Part shown: positions 6,543 to 11,931 of the stretch, piece by piece
Layout: each line of letters begins with the position of its first letter
Numbering within the stretch: the stretch's first letter is position 1
Assembly (NCBI GenBank): GCA_016844415.1
Contig: JAENIX010000010.1
Span: 1 to 11,931, forward strand
Length of the DNA: 11,931 nt
Source of the DNA: Actinomycetota bacterium
GTDB lineage: Bacteria > Desulfobacterota > Deferrimicrobia > Deferrimicrobiales > Deferrimicrobiaceae
Direction of reading: 5' to 3'
Program-made: the position numbers and the translations under genes
The notes under the pieces: model-generated
Database searches by the model: none
Told to the model about the DNA's origin: nothing
The model's input: only the letters and a program-made list of their open reading frames with translations

Positions 6543-8207
6543 ATGAAAAGGACCGTACTGGTGATGATCGCCCTGCTGGCCGGCGCCGGAGCATACCTCA
6601 TCTCCGGCACAGCATTGGCGGACAGGGACTCGCAGGGGAAAACAGCGACGGCAAAGTCGGAATCCTCCGTCAAGGAAGAGAAGTGCTTCGAGTGCCACGA
6701 CGAGATCAAGGAATTGAAGACGGGGGGCAAGCACGCGAAGATCGGCTGCGGTTCCTGCCACTCCGGCACCGCGGAGCACCTGGCGGACAGCGACAGGAAG
6801 CCCTCTACCCGGTTCGACCTGGAGGCGTGCGGCGGGTGCCACAAGGACCAGTACGAAAGTTTCGGCACGCTGAACTACAAGAAGCCGGCGCGGGTGGAGA
6901 AGTCGCTCCTCACCGAACGATCGCCCAACCCCTTCTGGGACAAGCTCATGATGGGGCACGGGTTTACGAAGGAGCACGCGGCTCCCCGGAGCCACAAGTT
7001 CATGCTGGTGGACCATCTGATCGTGGACCGCGCCTACGGCGGCCGCTTCCAATCGAAGACAGGCTGGTCGTACGTCGCCGTCCCGGGCGTAACAAAGGCA
7101 TGGGACGTTCTCGATGACCGCTACCCCGAATCGAAGGAGCATAAGGCCTTCCTTCCGGAGAGCGCGGCGGCGGCAAACCCCACATGCCTTCAATGCAAGA
7201 CGCAGGACCAGATCCTGAAATGGAAGTACATGGGGGACAAGGACCCGAAGGCGAAATGGGACCGCACCTCCAACGTCGTGGAGTTCGTCAAGGACCTCTC
7301 CAATTCGATGAACTGTTTCATGTGCCACGATCCGCATGCGGCCAAGCCCCGGATCGTGCGGGATGGGCTGATCCAGGCGCTTACCCGCCCGGAGAAGGAT
7401 ACGCTCTGGCACAAGGATCCGAAGGCGACGAAGATCGACGTCAAGGAGTTCCGCGGAGGGTTCCGGAAGATCGCGCTGCTCGAGAAATACGATTCGAAGC
7501 TGCAGTGCGGGCAGTGCCACGTGGAGTACAACTGCAACCCGGGTTACGATCCTAAGACCGGGGAGTATTCGATCAAGGCCAACGACCAGAGGACGAACCA
7601 CTTTCCCTTCAAGGACGTTTTCCAGATCTACGATCACTACAATGCGCTGGGGTTCCGCGATTTCAAGCACGGACTGACCGGCGGGCTCCTGTGGAAGGCA
7701 CAGCATCCGGAGGCGGAGACGTTCTGGAACTCGCGGCACGACCGGGTGGGAGCGGGCTGCAGCAGCTGCCACATGCCGAAGGTGAAGAACGCGCAGGGGA
7801 AGGTCTACACCTCTCACTGGCAGACCAGCCCGAGAAACTATCTTCCGGAGACATGCCTCTCCGCCAACTGCCATCCCAAGCTCACGCCGGAGCAGGCGAT
7901 CTACGAGATCGACTCGGTCAAGAGCTTCATCAAGGGGAAGATGCGCAAATCCGAGTTCTGGCTATCGATGCTGATAGACAAAATCGTGGAGGGGAAGAAG
8001 GCCGGGCTGGATGCGGAGACAATAAAGCAGGCGCAGGAGCAGCACCAGAAGGCGCACGTCCTCTGGGAGTGGTGGACTGCGGAGAACTCCGACGGGTTCC
8101 ACAATCCCGAGGCGGCGCGTCAGTCGCTAACGATATCGGTCGAGGAGTCGAAGAAGGGGATCAAGATCATCGCGGACGCGATGGAAAAGAAAACCGCGGC
8201 GAAATAA
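6543..8207 (+). CDS. onr: Octaheme cytochrome c nitrite reductase (ammonia-forming)
   Basis: Reduces nitrite to ammonia with six electrons in the periplasm. It has 554 residues; the ATG at 6543 has AAGGAGG at 6528-6534, eight bases upstream. The signal peptide ends near TALA (26). There are eight heme sites: CFECH 48, CGSCH 69, CGGCH 96, CLQCK 215, CFMCH 258, CGQCH 322, CSSCH 406 and an atypical CLSANCH (CX4CH) 438-444. CXXCK is the hallmark of the catalytic, lysine-ligated heme of NrfA-type enzymes. Three hemes before it mark the octaheme (TvNiR-like) family rather than pentaheme NrfA. CGQCHVEYNC gives the catalytic Tyr329 with Cys331 two residues later, matching the Tyr-Cys crosslink known in TvNiR, and AQHPEAE gives the likely catalytic His388. 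The catalytic Arg is probably in VDRAYGGRF (Arg163) or nearby PRSHK. No nrfH or other quinol-oxidising partner is adjacent. Sulfite or hydroxylamine reduction is a possible side activity. Confidence 0.9.
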   Translation: MKRTVLVMIALLAGAGAYLISGTALADRDSQGKTATAKSESSVKEEKCFECHDEIKELKTGGKHAKIGCGSCHSGTAEHLADSDRKPSTRFDLEACGGCHKDQYESFGTLNYKKPARVEKSLLTERSPNPFWDKLMMGHGFTKEHAAPRSHKFMLVDHLIVDRAYGGRFQSKTGWSYVAVPGVTKAWDVLDDRYPESKEHKAFLPESAAAANPTCLQCKTQDQILKWKYMGDKDPKAKWDRTSNVVEFVKDLSNSMNCFMCHDPHAAKPRIVRDGLIQALTRPEKDTLWHKDPKATKIDVKEFRGGFRKIALLEKYDSKLQCGQCHVEYNCNPGYDPKTGEYSIKANDQRTNHFPFKDVFQIYDHYNALGFRDFKHGLTGGLLWKAQHPEAETFWNSRHDRVGAGCSSCHMPKVKNAQGKVYTSHWQTSPRNYLPETCLSANCHPKLTPEQAIYEIDSVKSFIKGKMRKSEFWLSMLIDKIVEGKKAGLDAETIKQAQEQHQKAHVLWEWWTAENSDGFHNPEAARQSLTISVEESKKGIKIIADAMEKKTAAK

Positions 8208-8221
8208 CCGCGACGACCCGG

Positions 8222-8245
8222 GGCGGGGGGGTAATCCCCTCCGCC
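8222..8245 (+). terminator. Likely terminator hairpin after the nitrite reductase gene
   Basis: Ten-base stem, 8222-8231 with 8236-8245, containing one G-T pair and loop TAAT, starting 14 bases after the stop codon. Only a weak T-rich stretch (TCATTGCTT) follows, so termination may be partial. Confidence 0.55.
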
Positions 8246-8466
8246 TCATTGCTTCATACGCCGCTCCGGGAACCGCTTGAGCCTCGGCGATCGCGCCATC
8301 GGCCCCTGCGGCCGCCTCGCCCGCCTTACGGGCTCCGCAAGATCGCCCTTTTCCTCCCTATTCGGTCGGCGGCGGGCTCGGAGTTCGAATCATATTATTC
8401 CATTCAAAGATTCGAACTCCCCGCTGCGCCCTGCGTCCGCACCGCGGTCTTCGTAAAATGGAGCGC
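8246..8466. other. Non-coding gap between convergent genes
   Basis: Lies between the end of the nitrite reductase gene and the end of the Crp/Fnr gene. It contains no supported gene. Small inverted repeats are present: GGCGATC (8286-8292) with GATCGCC (8341-8347), GCCCG with CGGGC around CCTTA near 8319-8333, and a strong 12-base pair at 8380-8420 listed separately. The gap may be old repeat-derived sequence. Confidence 0.4.
8380..8420. repeat. Perfect 12-bp inverted repeat with AT-rich loop
   Basis: GGAGTTCGAATC (8380-8391) and GATTCGAACTCC (8409-8420) are exact reverse complements, separated by 17 mostly A/T bases. The loop is long and no T-run follows on either side, so a standard terminator is unlikely. 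It could be a protein-binding site, a recombination remnant or an mRNA-end structure shared by the two converging genes. Confidence 0.65.
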
Positions 8467-9156
8467 TCATCCTTCCAGCGCTGAAAATAGGGCCTCCGCG
8501 TCGAGTATGCGGATCTGCTTCCCCTTGACGCGGATCTTCCCCTCTTCCTGCAATTTCTTCAACGTCCGGGAAAACGTCTCCGGAACCGTCCCCAGGCGGG
8601 ATGCAAGCACGTTTTTAGTCACATCGAGCTCGTACACGGCGCCGTTCCGGACCGGGATACCGCGGCTTTTCATCTCCTCGGATACGAACCGGACCAGCCG
8701 GGTCTCAACGTCGCGCAGGGAGATGCTGTCCACCAGGTCGGTCATCCGCTTTAGCCACCGGGAAAGGGAGGCCATCATCCTGAGCGCGATCCGCGGGTTC
8801 CTCTCGAGCAGGTCGGTGAACGGTTTCTTCGGGAGATAGACCAGCTCGCAGTCGTCCAGCGCCTCCGCGTGGGCGGGGTAGACGCCTCCTTCGAAAATCG
8901 TGGCTTCGGCGAAGGACTGCCCCGGCCCGATGAGGTGAAGGACCTGTTCCTTCCCCTCCTCGGACAGCTTGAACACCTTTATCCTCCCCGCAGCCACCAC
9001 GAAGAACCCGTCGGCGCGGTCGCCCTCCCGGAAAATGGACTCCTTCCTCGAATGCCGTCTCAGGGAAGCGATCCCCTCCACCCGGCGAAGGTCGTCGGGC
9101 GGAAGGTTCGCGAACAGCGGGGCTTTCCGCAGGGCATCGGCGGTGGAAGACGGCAT
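8467..9156 (-). CDS. Crp/Fnr family transcriptional regulator (no Fe-S cysteines)
   Basis: Encodes 229 residues from the ATG at 9156, which has GGGAG nine bases upstream; a GTG at 9180 would add eight residues but lacks a ribosome binding site. The order is that of the family: N-terminal cyclic-nucleotide-type beta-barrel (about 14-105, with IFREGDRADGFFVVAAGRIKV and IGPGQSFAEATIFEGG), long dimer helix (about 113-148), then winged helix (about 150-225). The recognition helix contains VPETFSRTLKKL; the E193..S196-R197 pattern is that of FNR/DNR proteins that read TTGAY-N4-RTCAA. The only cysteine is Cys103, so it cannot hold the FNR 4Fe-4S cluster. The FAEA phrase is common in DNR-like, nitric-oxide-linked regulators. 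A link to the nitrite reductase at 6543 through the dyad at 6369 is plausible but unproven. It lies downstream of the TPR gene in the same direction, 70 bases away. Confidence 0.9.
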   Translation of the reverse strand: MPSSTADALRKAPLFANLPPDDLRRVEGIASLRRHSRKESIFREGDRADGFFVVAAGRIKVFKLSEEGKEQVLHLIGPGQSFAEATIFEGGVYPAHAEALDDCELVYLPKKPFTDLLERNPRIALRMMASLSRWLKRMTDLVDSISLRDVETRLVRFVSEEMKSRGIPVRNGAVYELDVTKNVLASRLGTVPETFSRTLKKLQEEGKIRVKGKQIRILDAEALFSALEG

Positions 9157-9226
9157 GGTACCATTCTCCCGGAATTGCACGGCAGGTCAAGAAAGGAAAC
9201 CGCGGGTACTGAAGAAAGCTGGCGGG

Positions 9227-10372
9227 TCAGGGACCGGTGGAAATAGCGCCGGGTATCCTATACCTGGATAAGATCTCCAGCATCGGAGAGTCGAAACGGC
9301 ATCCCTGCTCCATCGCACGGTCGCAGTGCTCGGCCGCTTCCCGGTAGGCGCCCTGAGCGAAATACGCCCTTGCCAATCCCGAGCGCGCAATGGCGTTCCG
9401 CGGGTTTATCTCGAGCGCTTTCCGGAATTCTCTTATGCCGTCCTCCACCCTGCCGCAGCCGCATAGAGCGGAGGCGAGGTTACCGCGGGCCGATTCCATG
9501 TCCGGGTAAAGGGCCAACGCGCGTCGATACTGGTCGATGGCTTCCTCGTTCCTGCCCATCTTCTGATACGAGACGCCGGCGTTGAAATACGCGTCCGGAA
9601 GCTTCGGTGAAAAGAGGGCCGCCTCACGATAGACGTGGAGGGCTTCCTCCTCCATTCCCTTCCTGGAATAGGCCGCCCCGAGGGTTTTAAGATACACCCC
9701 GATGATCTCCCGTCTTCCCAGCGTTCGAAGATAGGGGCTGTTCTCTTTCAAGTTGTATTTCTTTGCGTACCATTCGTCCTTTTGCTCAGTTCCCTCCATC
9801 CCCGTTTCCACGTTGATCCGCGCGCCGTTCCCCTCGTACCGGATGAAGCTGTGCGACGGCACGTACACGCTTCCAAGCGGGATTTCCAGCCGCTCGGCAA
9901 CCGCAAGATAGACGACGGTCATGCCGAGGCAGTTCCCGCGCTTCCGCGCGAGCACCCGGTCGAGAAGGTAGTATTCCGGATTTCCAGTCGAGGGATCGTA
10001 AATGAATTTCTCCTCTTCGAAAAGAACCCTTGTGATCGCGGAAATCACCCCGGCCGGATCGTCATCGCCAGCGGCGGATGTGCGCACGCGGCGTGCGATC
10101 CGGTTGATCTCGCTTTCCACGAGACGTCCGTCCGCCTCGCGGCAGAACAGGTCCCGGCTCGCACGCGCATTGATCAGGAACAAGGTTCCCGACAGGGAGA
10201 CCTCCCGGTCGGGGAGAAGGACGACGCTCTTGAGCGTTTCATCCGCAAGACGAGTGTCTTGACGGGGTTCCTTGCCGCACAGGTTCGACCCGGAAGCCGG
10301 CCATGCCGGTGCCGTAAGAACCGACGCGGCAAGAAGAAGGATCAAAAGGGATCGAAGGTTAATGCGTTTCAT
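9227..10372 (-). CDS. Secreted transglutaminase-like/SirB1-like protein with TPR repeats
   Basis: Encodes 381 residues from the ATG at 10372, which has AAAGGA about eight bases upstream. A signal peptide covers residues 1-26 (KRINLRS, Leu/Ala core, PAWPA). Residues about 45-215 resemble the transglutaminase-like cysteine-protease fold found in SirB1-type proteins: RKRGNCLGMTVVYLAVAERL with Cys148, then VYVPSHSFIRYEG with His174, then INVETG with Glu189 as a possible third member of the triad. Four TPR units follow at about 224-257, 258-291, 292-325 and 326-360 (for example AYFNAGVSYQKMGRNEEAIDQYRRALALYPD). TPRs bind partner proteins. The substrate is unknown; cleavage or crosslinking of envelope proteins is a possibility only. 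The gene is followed in the same direction by the Crp/Fnr gene. Confidence 0.8.
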   Translation of the reverse strand: MKRINLRSLLILLLAASVLTAPAWPASGSNLCGKEPRQDTRLADETLKSVVLLPDREVSLSGTLFLINARASRDLFCREADGRLVESEINRIARRVRTSAAGDDDPAGVISAITRVLFEEEKFIYDPSTGNPEYYLLDRVLARKRGNCLGMTVVYLAVAERLEIPLGSVYVPSHSFIRYEGNGARINVETGMEGTEQKDEWYAKKYNLKENSPYLRTLGRREIIGVYLKTLGAAYSRKGMEEEALHVYREAALFSPKLPDAYFNAGVSYQKMGRNEEAIDQYRRALALYPDMESARGNLASALCGCGRVEDGIREFRKALEINPRNAIARSGLARAYFAQGAYREAAEHCDRAMEQGCRFDSPMLEILSRYRIPGAISTGP

Positions 10373-10409
10373 CGATCATCCTTTCGTCTAATCCCGCGTC
10401 ACGGGGTGC

Positions 10410-10421
10410 TCTATATATAGA
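10410..10421 (-). promoter_or_regulatory. AT-only palindrome upstream of the TPR gene, possible -10 region
   Basis: TCTATATATAGA is a perfect 12-base palindrome 38 bases ahead of the start codon. It could supply a TATATA -10 box. The -35 is unclear: TTGTCA (five of six) lies upstream on the minus strand, but its spacing fits poorly. Confidence 0.3.
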
Positions 10422-10498
10422 CTAATACATCCATGACCGCCCTGACAAGGCTAAAGAGAATAATTCCTAACAGTTACCATTGTGTTCCTTTAATCCCA

Positions 10499-10685
10499 GG
10501 ACGGTGCTGAGTTCTCCTGTTGATTTATCCACCCCTGCTGAATAACCAGTTTCCTTTTCTGCCCAAGAAAATCCTCACTCGGCATGTAAAACAGGGACGG
10601 TCCTGAGCTCTATTTGGATTTATCCACACTGGGTGGATAACCAGATTAATGTTCGGCCCAAGAGAGTCCTCACACAGGACCGTCC
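10499..10685. repeat. Two tandem REP-like repeats with TTATCCAC palindromes
   Basis: Two imperfect copies of about 80 bases, at 10499-10578 and 10595-10673, with a 96-base period. Shared parts are GGACGGT.CTGAG, GATTTATCCAC, ATAACCAG, GCCCAAGA and TCCTCAC. Copy two holds a perfect palindrome, TTATCCAC (10620-10627) and GTGGATAA (10633-10640), around ACTGG; the left half reads TTATCCACA, an exact DnaA-box match. Copy one has a decayed form (TTATCCACC, then TGAATAA). Copy two is also bounded by perfect 11-base inverted ends, GGACGGTCCTG (10595-10605) and CAGGACCGTCC (10675-10685). No open frame here is credible. This fits a REP/MITE-type element spread by a transposase elsewhere; a DnaA-binding role is possible but weaker. 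Confidence 0.7.
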
Positions 10686-10687
10686 TT

Positions 10688-10731
10688 AAAAAAACCGGCG
10701 CACGGACCATCGGGTCAGTGCGCCGGCTTTT
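10688..10731. terminator. Bidirectional intrinsic terminator
   Basis: Perfect nine-base stem, CCGGCGCAC (10695-10703) with GTGCGCCGG (10718-10726), preceded by seven A (10688-10694) and followed by CTTTT. Read on the minus strand, the A-run becomes a strong T-run, so it ends transcription of the small secreted-protein gene, whose stop is about 30 bases away. Confidence 0.88.
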
Positions 10732-10758
10732 CACGCCTCCTGGATGTGGACGAGTTGT

Positions 10759-11067
10759 TTACTCTCCTCCTCCTCCTGCGTCGATCTCTTCGCGGAATGT
10801 GATCCCGCCGTATTCATGAACCGTGAATCCTTCGGAGTCCCCGGACGGCTGCGCCTCGGAAAGGTTTTCGCTCATCGGAAGACTCCCCGCCTCGACCGGA
10901 CCCTCGTACTGCCAGGACCCCGGCGCGTAAAAGTCATTGCCCGTTTGATTGCTTTGCAGGCTCTCGACCGGCCTCTCGGACCGATCCATATCCGCCAGTG
11001 CAACTCCTGCCAGCGTGAAAACGAAAAATCCCGCAAACATCAACGAAAGAATGGAATATCGTTTCAT
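10759..11067 (-). CDS. Small secreted protein of unknown function
   Basis: Encodes 102 residues; I do not recognise the family. The ATG at 11067 has an excellent ribosome binding site (GGAGGTGA, minus strand, about 11071-11078). Residues 1-25 are a clear Sec signal peptide (KRY, hydrophobic core, cleavage ALA-D), leaving a mature chain of about 77 residues. The mature part is acidic and polar, without cysteine or heme motif. It has aromatic/Gly patches (DFYAPGSWQYEGPVE, FTVHEYGGITFREE) and ends in GGGGE. It is followed by a strong terminator and lies 150 bases downstream of the Met/His-rich gene, so it could be the last gene of the metal-efflux region or stand alone. The start signals and the terminator make it a real gene. 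Confidence 0.75.
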   Translation of the reverse strand: MKRYSILSLMFAGFFVFTLAGVALADMDRSERPVESLQSNQTGNDFYAPGSWQYEGPVEAGSLPMSENLSEAQPSGDSEGFTVHEYGGITFREEIDAGGGGE

Positions 11068-11192
11068 GTCTCACCTCCATGCGTTCCGGTGCGTTCATCG
11101 CGAGTGACGCTCTTACACCATGAGATGGGTGGAGGGAGATCGATGGTTTCTTCCCCGGAGAAAATAATCCGGCGCGAGATCAAGTACGGTAT

Positions 11193-11212
11193 GGGGGGGA
11201 TTCCGCCCCCCC
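11193..11212 (-). terminator. G7/C7 hairpin after the Met/His-rich gene
   Basis: Seven G (11193-11199) pair with seven C (11206-11212) around a six-base loop, six bases beyond the stop codon on the minus strand. No T-run follows, so it may only protect the mRNA end or weakly terminate. Confidence 0.45.
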
Positions 11213-11217
11213 GTCCA

Positions 11218-11757
11218 TTATTTCAATTCGTACGAGAAAGTCGCGGACCCTTTCTTCCCGCCGGACTCGATGGCCACCTTGAACGTGTACTTGCCCGGCT
11301 TGGGCAGGTTGACGTCGACCCCGAAATGCCCCGCCATCGCAGCGATGGCCGTTTTCTCCGACTTCTTGTCCGGCCCCGTGACCGTCACGCTGCCCTTCCC
11401 TTCGGTGACAAGTTTTTTCGTGCCGGTATCGGTCAATTCGATCTCGAAGTGGTGGGATTTCATCATCCCCTCCATCTTCATCCCGGAAGCCTTCGCCTTC
11501 TCCATCTGCGCCTTCATGTCGATCAGCCGGGCCTCGCCCAGCCAGGGCCCGACCTTCCCGCTGAAGATCTTGTCGCCCATCTTCGCATGCTCTTCCATCT
11601 TCATCCCGGACATAGCGCCGTGACCAGTGTCCCCGTGCTTCATCCCCGGCATCGATTCGTGGCCCTTCTCCGCGGCGGACGTAAACGCCGGCAGAGCCAT
11701 GAGCATCAACGCCGTAACGCAGGCCGCCATCCGAACCGCTTCGCTGATCCTTCGCAT
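11218..11757 (-). CDS. Secreted Met/His-rich probable copper-binding protein
   Basis: Encodes 179 residues from the ATG at 11757, with GGGAGG nine bases upstream (AAGGA lies closer, perhaps too close). A signal peptide covers about residues 1-29 (RRISEAVR, then an Ala/Leu/Met core ending in TSAA). Residues 33-62 are rich in Met and His (HESMPGMKHGDTGHGAM, SGMKMEEHAKM), a typical soft-metal binding stretch like those of periplasmic copper/silver carriers. Another Met-rich piece, SGMKMEGMMKSHH, lies at 91-103. Residues about 100-179 look like an all-beta Ig-like domain (HFEIELTD, GKGSVTVTGPDKK, FGVDVNLPKPGKYTFKVAIE), similar in style to YtkA-type domains. It lies 88 bases downstream of an RND efflux pump gene in the same direction, which supports a role in binding exported metal. 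The metal itself is inferred. Confidence 0.75.
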   Translation of the reverse strand: MRRISEAVRMAACVTALMLMALPAFTSAAEKGHESMPGMKHGDTGHGAMSGMKMEEHAKMGDKIFSGKVGPWLGEARLIDMKAQMEKAKASGMKMEGMMKSHHFEIELTDTGTKKLVTEGKGSVTVTGPDKKSEKTAIAAMAGHFGVDVNLPKPGKYTFKVAIESGGKKGSATFSYELK

Positions 11758-11845
11758 GTTCCTTAGCCTCCCTTTTGTTTCTTGCAGCGCTTCACCGCCG
11801 CAGTTGTTGCCGGCTGCCCGAAAAAGAGCGCGCCGTCATGGACCG

Positions 11846-11931
11846 TTACGATTCCGCCGGCGTCGCCGCCGGTTCGAGCTCCCGTGCCTTCCAGAGCTTG
11901 TAGATCGCCGGGTACACGAGGAGCTCCAGTA
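11846..11931 (-). CDS. RND heavy-metal efflux pump (CusA/CzcA type), C-terminal end (partial)
   Basis: Only the last 28 residues are in the window: LELLVYPAIYKLW, KARELEPAATPAES, then TAA at 11848-11846. The LLVYPAIYKLW phrase matches the end of the last membrane helix of CusA/CzcA-type pumps, which commonly finish with a P-A-x-Y-x-L-W pattern and a short charged tail. With so little sequence the call rests on this phrase and on the adjacent Met/His-rich secreted protein. Such pumps move copper, silver, zinc, cobalt or cadmium out of the periplasm. Confidence 0.55.
   Translation of the reverse strand, partial: LELLVYPAIYKLWKARELEPAATPAES

Noticed and set aside
6498..7874. Long open frame (458 codons) on the minus strand inside the nitrite reductase gene
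   Set aside because: It is the antisense of a clear octaheme reductase with all motifs; its translation is Arg/Leu/Val-rich without any recognisable domain, as expected in GC-rich DNA.
8375..8395. Possible tRNA T-arm (GAGTTCGAATC) near 8381-8391
   Set aside because: The stem around TTCGAAT does not pair beyond one base pair, and no acceptor, D or anticodon arm is found; the sequence is half of an inverted repeat.
7691..8839. 382-codon open frame on the plus strand running from the nitrite reductase gene into the Crp/Fnr gene
   Set aside because: It overlaps two well-supported genes in other frames, has low-complexity content and lacks a ribosome binding site.
9161..9195. TTGACC...TGCAA upstream of the Crp/Fnr gene as an autoregulatory FNR box or -35
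   Set aside because: The half-sites are two bases too far apart for an FNR dyad, and as a -35 it would place the -10 on the ribosome binding site.
10525..10734. 69-codon open frame on the minus strand
   Set aside because: It runs through the tandem repeats and the terminator, has no ribosome binding site, and the repeat structure explains the open frame.
1..11931. CRISPR array, rRNA, tRNA or intact insertion sequence
   Set aside because: No regularly spaced short repeats, no RNA gene signatures and no transposase frame were seen; the only repeats are the two palindromic elements and small hairpins.

Overview
The window looks like a GC-rich chromosomal segment of an anaerobic or facultative, respiring Gram-negative bacterium that is rich in multiheme cytochromes. 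The nearest well-known style is Desulfuromonadota/Geobacter or a related former-deltaproteobacterial lineage. Three points suggest this: three separate secreted multiheme c-type cytochromes within about 8 kb, a SurA-like plus NHL-repeat periplasmic cluster, and a metal-efflux region. The lineage is an inference from gene content; no phylogenetic marker was available to test it.

Layout, left to right. (1) 1-166, minus: N-terminus of a hydroxylamine oxidoreductase (HAO)-like multiheme cytochrome, cut by the window edge. (2) 167-334: divergent intergenic region. (3) 335-5039, plus: a tight three-gene operon. It encodes a multiheme cytochrome with eight CXXCH motifs and one CX3CH, a periplasmic tandem parvulin/SurA-like chaperone, and a secreted fibronectin-III/NHL beta-propeller protein. 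(4) 5051-6281, minus: a GcvR-like double-ACT protein followed by peptide deformylase. The gap between them is almost exactly filled by a 171-bp palindromic MITE-like element. (5) 6543-8207, plus: an octaheme ammonia-forming nitrite reductase with a CXXCK catalytic heme, preceded by a candidate FNR/DNR-type promoter. (6) 8467-10372, minus: a transglutaminase-like/TPR secreted protein, then a Crp/Fnr regulator without iron-sulfur cysteines. (7) 10373-10758: non-coding, with two tandem REP-like repeats carrying DnaA-box-like palindromes and a bidirectional terminator. (8) 10759-11931, minus: the C-terminus of an RND heavy-metal efflux pump, a secreted Met/His-rich probable copper-binding protein, and a small secreted protein of unknown function.

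How the parts may work together. The HAO-like cytochrome and the octaheme nitrite reductase both act on hydroxylamine/nitrite-level nitrogen compounds in the periplasm. The nearby Crp/Fnr protein has the E..SR recognition helix expected to read TTGAY-N4-RTCAA boxes, and one such dyad sits at about -42 from a plausible start upstream of the nitrite reductase. The cytochrome/SurA-like/NHL operon reads as an electron-transfer cytochrome made together with its own export or folding factor and an accessory propeller protein, possibly for extracellular electron transfer. No porin is visible, so that role is not proven.

The most interesting items are the cytochrome/chaperone/propeller operon (its parvulin domains have lost their catalytic histidines), the palindromic element that abuts the deformylase start codon, and the tandem repeats with TTATCCAC palindromes.
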